22,390 bases of DNA from NCBI GenBank assembly GCA_001247695.2, contig LGRX02030599.1, positions 1-22,390 on the forward strand, written 5' to 3'. Source of the DNA: Cymbomonas tetramitiformis. Lineage: Eukaryota > Chlorophyta > Pyramimonadophyceae > Pyramimonadales > Pyramimonadaceae. The translations under genes were made by a program, and so were the position numbers. The notes below the pieces were generated by a model that was given only the letters and a program-made list of their open reading frames with translations, searched no databases and was not told where the DNA came from. Position 1 is the stretch's first letter. Every line of letters starts with the position of its first letter. Shown in pieces: positions 7,321 through 15,921 of this stretch.

Positions 7321-9369
7321 ATGAACGAAGAAGGACTCACAGATATGGACTCGCTCACTCAGCCAGAAACCATACAGCAGAAATATGACTTTATGAGGAG
7401 TATGAACTCAGACGTGATCCGAGACAGTGATAAGTGGAGCGCTAAATTAGACCAGGATACAGTCTCATCCCTCATCTATGCCACTTTCCTTGCGAAAGCA
7501 GACGCAGTCTTCGTAATTCGAAACATTCCAATAAATCACAAGAATTTCTTCGGAAACATCGAAAGGCCATCCACTATGTGCACTTTCCTGTGGAACATTT
7601 TCAGACACGCGACAAATATGTGCTCAGTGAAAGGAAACGAAGTTGTCATTGAGTCAGCAACAGCAATCACAAACGTTGAGAAACTGATAAAGTACACCAG
7701 GCACACAATCCAGAGGGAAAACATCAGAAACATCGTTGAAGCACTCCTGGAATATGACTTGTACTTTCCCACACTGGAGTCAGTTCAGATACAAGTAGAC
7801 GAACGCATTGCAAAACAGGCATCGGAGCAAACACAACAGTCCCCCTCAGCCTCTGGACTTGCAGAAAGCGACCTGGGTGCACGCGAGGGAGCACAAGCCG
7901 AAGGTGACCAAAACGAGGACACCTGGGAAGAAAGAGAAGAAGCAGGTACAAAATTAAACAACCTCGCATTCCTCCATTGTTTAATCACAACTGACGCATT
8001 GCAAAACGCAATAACGAAAGCCCACGCACAGCATTTAGAGATAGCAAGCATTTCTTTTTCCATTTATGCATTACTAACAGTTGTGAACACAGGCGAGTAC
8101 GACGGAATTGACGGTCTGACTGGACAACGAGAAGTGTCGCTTGTCAGCCACGAAGAGGAAGCTGAATTTGACCTCGCATCTCTTCAAACGGCAGTGGACT
8201 ACTCTGAGACGGTGAAGAAAACCGAAACTGAAATCGAAGGCCACGAAGGTGACTTGGAGAACGAAGACTTCCTTCAGACGCTGAAGATCACGAGGCACAA
8301 CGTCCAGAACATCGCACGCTTCACTGGACGCGAGCTGAGCGAAGTCAGAAGGCAGTGCGAGGAGACCCTGACCAGGAAACATCTCGACGTTGGCTCATTG
8401 GCGGTTGACGGTCTGACGCGAAAGGTGGACGCATCGGGTGTTGCTAAGGTAAAAACCTCCCTTTCACTTCACGTAAAAAAGCATTCTCACAGCTACCGCT
8501 TTTGCATTAAGCTCCATTGTTCTTTTAAAGCTCGCATCCCTATAAACATTACGAAAACGCGCATTCTAACCAGAGTTAATACGCAGACTCCCTTCATCAA
8601 AGTTCAGCTAAAGAGCGAGGAAGAAGCGACTGCAATCCTCGAGCTGGGAATTCTTCTGGTGGACGGGCAGCGCTTTAACATAATACCAAAATCTTCCAGA
8701 CTGACTCGATTTAACCTGTTCCTGCGTGCATCCGCTCCCAATCTTCAGGTCTCAACGGATAACATAGTTTCATTCCTGCTCACGACTCCATTTTCAAGCT
8801 TTGTTAAGCGGGTGGTCTTTCAACAGACATTCACAGAACATCCAGGAAAGGGCAGAGGATCACGGCTGGTCAGAAGAATCTACGCAGTACTCAGGCCCCC
8901 AGTTGCAGCAGCACCGGAACCGGCAGTACTGGACATTCAAAATCCGGAGCACGCAGTTTACTTCATTCCACTCCAGTACATCTACAACCCCGTTGGAGTA
9001 ATCCTGATTACCCAGTGCAGTGCCCACGAGTGTTTCAAGTGTGCCCCATCTCCCAAAAGGTTCGGTCATTGCTCCAAGAACTGTATGGACAGCGGGAAAG
9101 GGAAGGGAAAGGGGAAAGGATCTGGTAAAGGAAAAGGACCAGGAGGAGGAGGCCCCACAGGATTCCCACCAGGAGGCCCTCCAGGACCGCCGAGTACCCC
9201 CACAAAAAACTCAGCCAAGTGGGAAGCAGCAAAAGCTAAAGCATTAAAGAGAAAGCTCACCCCCTCAGCTCTCAGTCCTGCCCACAAGATCCTCGCAGGA
9301 GGCAGCCAGAGACAACCCCTGACACAGGAAGGTGACGGAGGAATTAATCTTGCTGAAGATAGATACTGA
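7321..9369 (+). CDS. LINE ORF1 protein: RRM-like and zinc-cluster nucleic-acid-binding protein
   Basis: The ORF is 682 codons from ATG at 7321; the open frame continues a little upstream without another ATG. The N-terminal half has no recognised domain. Residues about 165-210 are acidic and Glu-rich. Residues about 408-457 resemble the second half of an RRM, with FIKVQLKSEEEATAILELG then LLVDGQRFNI fitting strand-helix-strand. A zinc cluster C-x2-C-x8-H-x4-C lies at residues 571-588, like a retroviral-type knuckle with a longer loop. A Gly/Lys repeat tail (about 592-610) and a Pro/Gly stretch follow. In LINEs, ORF1 proteins bind the element RNA and form the RNP. This role is inferred from domains and from position upstream of ORF2. 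ATG 7321 is preceded by TTTCACACAG, which could be a splice acceptor. Confidence 0.7.
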   Translation: MNEEGLTDMDSLTQPETIQQKYDFMRSMNSDVIRDSDKWSAKLDQDTVSSLIYATFLAKADAVFVIRNIPINHKNFFGNIERPSTMCTFLWNIFRHATNMCSVKGNEVVIESATAITNVEKLIKYTRHTIQRENIRNIVEALLEYDLYFPTLESVQIQVDERIAKQASEQTQQSPSASGLAESDLGAREGAQAEGDQNEDTWEEREEAGTKLNNLAFLHCLITTDALQNAITKAHAQHLEIASISFSIYALLTVVNTGEYDGIDGLTGQREVSLVSHEEEAEFDLASLQTAVDYSETVKKTETEIEGHEGDLENEDFLQTLKITRHNVQNIARFTGRELSEVRRQCEETLTRKHLDVGSLAVDGLTRKVDASGVAKVKTSLSLHVKKHSHSYRFCIKLHCSFKARIPINITKTRILTRVNTQTPFIKVQLKSEEEATAILELGILLVDGQRFNIIPKSSRLTRFNLFLRASAPNLQVSTDNIVSFLLTTPFSSFVKRVVFQQTFTEHPGKGRGSRLVRRIYAVLRPPVAAAPEPAVLDIQNPEHAVYFIPLQYIYNPVGVILITQCSAHECFKCAPSPKRFGHCSKNCMDSGKGKGKGKGSGKGKGPGGGGPTGFPPGGPPGPPSTPTKNSAKWEAAKAKALKRKLTPSALSPAHKILAGGSQRQPLTQEGDGGINLAEDRY

Positions 9370-9440
9370 GAAATTGGACTGTTAAATCTGTCTTTCCTCT
9401 CTGAACACTCTCTCAGACTTTGTGCTTTCAGGCATATGAT

Positions 9441-10907
9441 ATGCAAGTGACCCTCACTAGCATCCCTAAAATCAGAAGAGTCAATCTCTTTCTTGCTCTG
9501 CTCATTGTGGCCCACCGGCCAGCAGTAAATTTAAGTATGCACAGCAAATATTTACACCCCTGCTCTTGCTTTGCTTTTCCCTTTACAACTGCTGTTAACT
9601 CCCCACAGTTTGTCTCACCACACAATACATATTTCTCTAGACTTCAAAAGCTCAATCTTGAACCAGAGCACGGGCATACAGATGGCTCAAAGTTCACTCT
9701 CAAACTTGCATTATATAGACACCTTCATCATAGGGACCCTCATGTGTACGACACACCGTCACTAAATAAATACAAAGCACACAACTGGCATAATAATAAC
9801 CTGCCACTTGATAAACACTTATGCAGTGAATACAGTTCCTCACATAGCTCACCCTCCGAGGCACCCGAACCAACAAACTTATATGAAAACCTGCACCGGT
9901 TGTCAAACACCAAAATATTAATAAATAACCACACACGGTGCCTAGCAAACTTAAGAGGACGGGAAACCAAAGCAGGGAACACTACACAATATGCAGGTAG
10001 CTTAACATGGCATACTGTTAACTCAATGCATTATACAGAAAGTTTAATAATACTTACACGGTGCCTGGAAAACAACATGCGGTCAACAAATAACACAAAT
10101 AAACTCATATACTCTCCGAAGCGGTTTGTTACCAACCTGAAGCGGGTCACGGTAAACTTAGCTCGGTGTTTAAGCAACTTAGAACTGAATGCAATACACC
10201 GTAATAGTACTGATAAAATAATTTTACGAGAGGCTCGGGGGCACGGACACATGTTTTTTAGGGGAAAGGCGGCTATAAGCACAAAAATAATGGGAAACCC
10301 TAACCTCTTGAGACGATACCTAGTGAATACGGGACGGGTGGAGGTTCGTAGAAGTAAAATTGGGCGAAAATATTTCACACAATGCTTATATATGACAAAA
10401 AGGGATAGTAGGGAAAAAATAAAGGCAAACGGACAACCTTGGACCGGAAGCGAATTGCATGAGGCACAATTCGTTAAAAATCGAAATTTTGCAAAAAAGA
10501 GCCTAGAACCAAAATGTTTCAGGGAAGGGACCCGAGGACATATACGAAACCATGTGCGAAAGAGGAACGCCCAAATTAACGGTATGGTAGCTGAGGGGAG
10601 GCAACAAGTGGGTGTAACGCGTAACACGGAGAGCACAATAATGTTCAGAAGCCACGGAAGCGGGGGAAGCGAGGTGCGCACTGGTCTTGCAAAAGACACA
10701 CGGAATGTAGTCAAGCGGGCTACAGATAAACTAATACGGAGCTCGGAAATAATGCGGCGATATATTGCAAATCTAACGCGGTGGACGGAAATTTTAAAAA
10801 TGTATACCTTCAATCTGGCATGGACCGAAAAGGCTGTTAACTTAACACAATATATGTATCTTATAGTAAGCCCAGCATGGCCCGAAACATATTTTAAATG
10901 GAAATAA
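9441..10907 (+). CDS. Long middle ORF between LINE ORF1 and ORF2 (status uncertain)
   Basis: This is an open frame of 489 codons from ATG 9441 to TAA 10905-10907; the frame opens at 9420. It is rich in Asn, Thr, Arg and Leu and matches no family I know. A short motif recurs in frame at 9936, 10059 and 10164 (TRCLANL, TRCLENN, ARCLSNL), and a looser version lies near 10776. It ends in an ATGGAAATAA overlap of ten bases with the start of ORF2. That layout would suit termination-reinitiation if both are translated. Against coding, the opposite strand is also open for 362 codons here, and the sequence looks compositionally degenerate. It could be the N-terminal part of the ORF2 product, a separate protein, or a spacer. 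Confidence 0.35.
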   Translation: MQVTLTSIPKIRRVNLFLALLIVAHRPAVNLSMHSKYLHPCSCFAFPFTTAVNSPQFVSPHNTYFSRLQKLNLEPEHGHTDGSKFTLKLALYRHLHHRDPHVYDTPSLNKYKAHNWHNNNLPLDKHLCSEYSSSHSSPSEAPEPTNLYENLHRLSNTKILINNHTRCLANLRGRETKAGNTTQYAGSLTWHTVNSMHYTESLIILTRCLENNMRSTNNTNKLIYSPKRFVTNLKRVTVNLARCLSNLELNAIHRNSTDKIILREARGHGHMFFRGKAAISTKIMGNPNLLRRYLVNTGRVEVRRSKIGRKYFTQCLYMTKRDSREKIKANGQPWTGSELHEAQFVKNRNFAKKSLEPKCFREGTRGHIRNHVRKRNAQINGMVAEGRQQVGVTRNTESTIMFRSHGSGGSEVRTGLAKDTRNVVKRATDKLIRSSEIMRRYIANLTRWTEILKMYTFNLAWTEKAVNLTQYMYLIVSPAWPETYFKWK

Positions 10908-13387
10908 AAATAGATAAAGCCATAAGCGGCAGCATAATTATGACATATTACATAATGAGACACCTCTTGAGATGTGAGGAAAATATTATTAAAACACGAG
11001 CGGAAATGCAAACAACCACTTACGGGCCCACTATCATGCTTCTTCATATAATGGCTGAACTCAGCAGAACGAAGTTGAACCCCAATAAATATTTCCCGGG
11101 ACCCAGAGTCATAATACACCTAGCCCACAAGAGACCTAAGGCCTGCAAAAGGATAAGCAAGAGCGCCTTGAAATACATGATTCAAAACCCCAAAATGGCA
11201 TGGCTTTGGGAGAGAACACGGACCCAAACCGCAAAGAAAACCAAAATGAATTTACCTTCAAGAATAATGAAATATAAAACTCACCACAAGAAGGATAACG
11301 ATACCAAACAATATAATTTTTCGGAACCCGGGCAGCTGTTAAGCGGTGGAGCAAGCACAGATTATAACGCAGTAGTTGAAACCACAATGGCCACGGAATC
11401 ACTCCTTTCAGAAAAGGGGTGGTTAAATGCAACTCATGTTGGTGATGCAATGAAAATACGGGACCCGAGTACCATAGCCCCTATGGACCTTACAGACATG
11501 ATGCTGAAGATGACAGGGGAGGACCAAAATCTCACACACCTCATTAATAGCAGACTCAGGAAATATGGCCACACACAAATAGGTGTGTGTGGCAATATAC
11601 ATTGGCGTCTCATAATGATTCGCTCATCATCACCGGGGAAAATAGAAGCTTACATATATGATCCCTTTGGAGATAAAGCCGAAAGAGAAATTATTAATAT
11701 GATTGAGGCAGCACTCAAAACCTGGTTAAAAAATTTCATAACCATTACAGAATATAAGGAATTTACAACTACCATTAGCAAGGAAACATTTCAAACAGAT
11801 ACATACAACTGTGGCACATGGGTAGCAAAAACCGCCTTCAGATGGGCACAATGGAACAGAGGCTCGCACCAGACCCCATTTTTCGAGTACCTAAAATCTG
11901 ATTTATGTTTTGGGGAGTATGGCAACAAAACGATGCAAAAGGAAATACATAAATACCGATTAGAAATGAGGAAAGAAATAGGGTTGCAGGTAAAGAATAT
12001 TCGTTACACACTGGAGCTCGAACACTTGAAGCACGCTGGAAATGACGCCGCAATCAGCGGCCCTAATATGATCTCACCTTCCCACCACATCCTCACACGC
12101 AGAGGTGCCACACCCAAAAAGCAGATAGAAACTCTGATAGAAACTTTTAGGTTGAAATGGAAGACACACAGCACTAATGAAACAATTGTTTCAGAAGCCA
12201 TCGAATCGCATAGGAAATATCATCACACCTCGAGCACGGATAACACCAACATTCAAATTCATCTTCTTGTGACTAAGGACATATGGTCAACTGCAGTCCA
12301 CATCATTCCAGAAAGAAAGATTATTCACTGTGAGTTTGATATCTCTAACAATAAACACCAGAAAGACATTTCCACACTTTCCCCTCAAGACCTGAGGGTG
12401 CACCGCATAACCTTGAAACTGGGAGTACATCCGAATAACATGGGGGTTTTCAATTTTACACTAGCCCATAAAGTCTATCGCATCCTGCACAACACCAAAT
12501 TCTTCTCAGCGGCACAATTAAACAGAGACCTACTATACGAACTTGAAAACCTAAACATTAGAATTCTACCACAAACAGGCAGAGAAGCCAGGATAATCAA
12601 ACACGAAAATAACAAAGCCATTTCGACCATACGACAATCACTGAGAACCCATCTTCCGAAAATTGATGCACATCCAACAAAGCCAAATTCTGAGCACAAA
12701 GACTGTAAATCCACCCACACTGCTTATAATCACCTCATCTCAGGCAAAGGAAAGCCTCTTTGTGAAACCCACACATATGGATACCGCAGGAAACACTCTC
12801 ATAAACAAAAGAGAATAATCCTTAAAACCAAATGCACAAACAAAATCTTTGATATCGAGAACATTTATGACGCAGATGGTAGATGCATACTACAAAAAGC
12901 AAAACACAAAAACGCCATGAGACAATCAGAAGAAATAGACCGAGTCACAAAACTACAACTAGCACAACACTCTAACAATTTGATTATAATGGGTATGAAT
13001 ATGAGAGGCCTCCGACACCACAAAGAAGATAAAGACAGTTTAATCAAATTAGAAACAATCTGCAATCTTCTAATCGACGGACGGGCTGATATAATATGTA
13101 TATCAGAAACCAAGGTAAATACTGAAAACCTTGCATTAATCAAAACCCTAATGACACAAAAAGGAATCCAATTTCGCACGTCTCATGTAAATGAAAGAGC
13201 TTCCATTGGTTCCATGATCCTTTGGAATCCGAAAAGTTTGCCACTATCCACCTCAGTCACCACAATCGATGGAGATGCAAAGAGAGCAGTAATGACCAAA
13301 TTTTCAGGAAATAACGGTTTTGAGCTTCACATAGCCAGCGGTTATATGAATGATGCTACACTAGTACACTATGGGAAAAGTAAATAA
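10898..13387 (+). pseudogene. LINE ORF2, 5' part: Ulp1/C48-like protease plus truncated AP-endonuclease
   Basis: This is an 829-codon frame from ATG 10898. Its last few codons (from about 13359-13367) belong to the inserted element. Residues 1-160 are basic and unrecognised. Residues about 174-320 form a Ulp1/C48 cysteine protease: GWLNATHV, then CGNIHWRLIMI with His235, YIYDPFG with Asp255, and FQTDTYNCGTW with Gln299 and Cys305. All four catalytic positions are present. Residues about 330-690 are a linker with no call. Residues 693-821 begin an EEP endonuclease: MNMRGL (Asn701), DIICISETK (metal-binding Glu737), GSMILWNP and HIASGYMNDAT. The rest of the endonuclease and the reverse transcriptase are absent because the CACTA-like element starts here. 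In LINEs the endonuclease nicks target DNA to prime reverse transcription. The protease may process the polyprotein or act on SUMO/ubiquitin-like conjugates (inference). Confidence 0.75.
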
Positions 13388-13587
13388 GTGAATGTAAAGT
13401 GAATTTTGGAAAAACATGTTAATGCACATGAATGCGATGTCAAAAGTCTTAAATTTTGACATCATATTGACCCACTAAATAGTGAATATGCAGTCAATAT
13501 TTCGGTTATTTAGATATGAATGCTAAGTCAAATGTAAAAGAAGGCAAATGTAAGTGAAGTTTAGGGAATCATACGTACGCGTTGGTG
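13384..13587 (+). promoter_or_regulatory. Outer subterminal region with GTGAA motifs
   Basis: GTGAAT or GTGAAG occurs at four places in the 200 bp after the terminus, for example TAAGTGAATGTAAAGTGAA. Together with the inner part of the arm, about seventeen copies are visible, all outside the 174-bp array. Short subterminal repeats in CACTA elements are binding sites for the element's second protein (TnpA in maize En/Spm). A comparable role here is inference. Confidence 0.45.
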
Positions 13588-15494
13588 TTTACGGTTAATA
13601 TATAGCCGCAAGAAATGGGTATCAGATTTTGGGTTTTACTTATGCTATCACGACAAACAATATATCGTTGTGTTCGTCTATGAAAGAACTATATGTATGC
13701 CAAGTTTCAGCGGGAAAGACCTCGCGATTCAAAAGTTATCCACGGTCAAGAAACCCTATTATTTACGGTTAGTATATAGCCACAAGAAATGGGTATCAGA
13801 TTTTGGGTTTCACTTATCCTATCACAACAAACAATATATCGTTGTGTTCGTCTATGAAAGACCTTTATGTATGCAAAGTTTCATTCGAAAAGACCTCGTG
13901 AGTCAAAAGTTATCCACGGTCAAGAAACCCTATTATTTACGGCTCGTATATAGCCACAAGAAATGGGTATCAGATTTTGGGTTTCACTTATCCTATCACA
14001 ACAAACAATATATCGTTGTGTTCGTCTATGAAAGACCTTTATGTATGCCAAGTTTCATTCGAAAAGACCTCGTGAGTCAAAAGTTATTCACGGTCAAGAA
14101 ACCCTATTATTTACGGCTCGTATATAGCCACAAGAAATGGGTATCAGATTTTGGGTTTCACTTATCCTATCACAACAAACAATATATCGTTGTGTTCGTC
14201 TATGAAAGACCTTTATGTATGCAAAGTTTCATTCGAAAAGACCTCGTGAGTCAAAAGTTATTCACGGTCAAGAAACCCTATTATTTACGGCTCGTATATA
14301 GCCACAAGAAATGGGTATCAGATTTTGGGTTTCACTTATCCTATCACAACAAACAATATATCGTTGTGTTCGTCTATGAAAGACCTTTATGTATGCAAAG
14401 TTTCATTCGAAAAGACCTCGTGAGTCAAAAGTTATCCACGGTCAAGAAACCCTATTATTTACGGCTCGTATATAGCCACAAGAAATGGGTATCAGATTTT
14501 GGGTTTCACTTATCCTATCACAACAAACAATATATCGTTGTGTTCGTCTATGAAAGACCTTTATGTATGCAAAGTTTCATTCGAAAAGACCTCGTGAGTC
14601 AAAAGTTATTCACGGTCAAGAAACCCTATTATTTACGGCTCGTATATAGCCACAAGAAATGGGTATCAGATTTTGGGTTTCACTTATCCTATCACAACAA
14701 ACAATATATCGTTGTGTTCGTCTATGAAAGACCTTTATGTATGCAAAGTTTCATTCGAAAAGACCTCGTGAGTCAAAAGTTATCCACGGTCAAGAAACCC
14801 TATTATTTACGGCTCGTATATAGCCACAAGAAATGGGTATCAGATTTTGGGTTTCACTTATCCTATCACAACAAACAATATATCGTTGTGTTCGTCTATG
14901 AAAGACCTTTATGTATGCCAAGTTTCATTCGAAAAGACCTCGTGAGTCAAAAGTTATCCACGGTCAAGAACCCCTATTATTTACGGCTCGTATATAGCCA
15001 CAAGAAATGGGTATCAGATTTTGGGTTTCACTTATCCTATCACAACAAACAATATATCGTTGTGTTCGTCTATAAAAGACCTTTATGTATGCAAAGTTTC
15101 ATTCGAAAAGACCTCGTGAGTCAAAAGTTATCCACGTTCAAGAAACCCTATTATTTACGGCTCGTATATAGCCACAAGAAATGGGTATCAGATTTTGGGT
15201 TTCACTTATCCTATCACAACAAACAATATATCGTTGTGTTCGTCTATGAAAGACCTTTATGTATGCAAAGTTTCATTCGAAAAGACCTCGTGAGTCAAAA
15301 GTTATCCACGGTCAAGAAACCCTATTATTTACGGCTCGTATATAGCCACAAGAAATGGGTATCAGATTTTGGGTTTCACTTATCCTATCACAACAAACAA
15401 TATATCGTTGTGTTCGTCTATAAAAGACCTTTATGTATGCCAAGTTTCAGCCGGAAAGACCTCGTGAGTCAAAGGTTATTCACGGTCAAGAAAC
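13588..15494 (+). repeat. Tandem array of 174-bp repeats, left arm (~11 units)
   Basis: The marker GTTGTGTTCGTCTA occurs first at 13667 and last at 15407, exactly ten periods of 174 bp. The central units are almost identical, differing at a handful of positions; the first and last are more diverged. 174 is a multiple of three and one frame of the unit lacks stops, so a 618-codon open frame with a 58-residue repeat runs through from about 13670 to 15526. Visible differences between central units change the residue in that frame (Glu/Lys, Gln/Pro, Ser/Phe, Lys/Asn, Val/Phe), which argues against a selected protein. Confidence 0.95.
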
Positions 15495-15529
15495 ACGATG
15501 CATCGTTTCATGGGAATTTACAATGAACA

Positions 15530-15660
15530 CCAAGTCAATTTTGTGAATTCCGAGTGAACTTCATGTGAATAGAATGTGAAGGGGCAGTGATTCTACCGTT
15601 AAAATAATTCTACAGTGAAAGTGTGGTTAAACATAGTGAATGTTAAGTGAATAATGCAAT
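15530..15660 (+). promoter_or_regulatory. Inner subterminal GTGAA-rich segment, left arm
   Basis: Repeated GTGAAT/GTGAAC/GTGAAG/GTGAAA words lie in direct orientation between the 174-bp array and the 107-bp repeats. The same segment is present in reverse complement in the right arm at about 21650-21780. It is a candidate protein-binding region by analogy with CACTA subterminal repeats. Confidence 0.4.
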
Positions 15661-15688
15661 ATCCACTATTCATGAAATAGCACGCAAA

Positions 15689-15888
15689 GAAAATCTTTTA
15701 TTGGTAAACAGGAAGTGAATTCAGGGTGAATACAAGGTGAATTGAAAGTCAATATAACAGCACAACAATGTTTTTTTTGCTTCTAGCTGTAGCAAGAAAA
15801 TCTTTTATTGGTAAACAGGAAGTGAATTCAAGGTGAATACAAGGTGAATTGAAAGTTAATATAAAAGCACAACAATGTTTTTTTGCTT
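15689..15888 (+). repeat. 107-bp direct repeats, two copies, left arm
   Basis: The units start GAAAATCTTTTATTGG at 15689 and again at 15796, a period of 107 bp, with the second unit shortened. Each carries GGAAGTGAATTC and AGCACAACAATG. The mirror pair in the right arm has the same period. Confidence 0.85.
15804..15809 (-). terminator. Poly(A) signal for the transposase gene
   Basis: TTTATT on the plus strand reads AATAAA on the minus strand, 113 bp past the transposase stop codon. A second identical signal lies 107 bp further on at 15697-15702, in the other copy of the 107-bp repeat. Confidence 0.6.
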
Positions 15889-15921
15889 GTGCACCACGAC
15901 TTCTCACAAGTTGCCAATCAA

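Larger units (their letters stand above)
6982..13366 (+). mobile_element. LINE-type non-LTR retroelement, interrupted within ORF2
   Basis: In order, the element has an ORF1 with RNA-binding features, a long middle open region, and an ORF2 carrying a Ulp1-like protease followed by the N-terminal part of an AP-endonuclease (EEP) domain. Two ORFs with an EEP domain are typical of LINEs. The left boundary is uncertain: 6982 is simply where the 170-bp direct repeat ends. No reverse transcriptase is present in the window, because the endonuclease reading is broken at about 13358-13366 by a CACTA-like element. The missing 3' half should lie beyond the right edge if the second element inserted without deletion. 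Confidence 0.7.
13367..15888 (+). repeat. Left terminal inverted repeat of the CACTA-like element (~2.5 kb)
   Basis: The inner part, 15495-15888, matches the reverse complement of 21431-21813 nearly base for base; only a few substitutions and small indels are visible. The array part is matched by the array at 21814-22390. The outer part, 13367-13587, can only be compared with sequence beyond the window. The inner break is sharp: both arms share CAATGTTTTTTTGCTT and then diverge. Known CACTA TIRs are usually tens of base pairs long, so an arm of this size is unusual. Confidence 0.8.

Noticed and set aside
10891..10900. Ribosomal slippery site at the middle ORF/ORF2 junction
   Set aside because: TTTTAAA in this frame does not fit the X-XXY-YYZ pattern, and a TAA in the ORF2 frame lies just upstream of its ATG.
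10031..11119. 362-codon open frame on the minus strand
   Set aside because: It lies antisense to the LINE middle ORF and the start of ORF2, has no recognisable domain, and looks hydrophobic by composition. It is reported only as a dual-strand oddity.
13588..15494. CRISPR-like array
   Set aside because: Units of 174 bp abut directly with no unique spacers, and the setting is eukaryotic.
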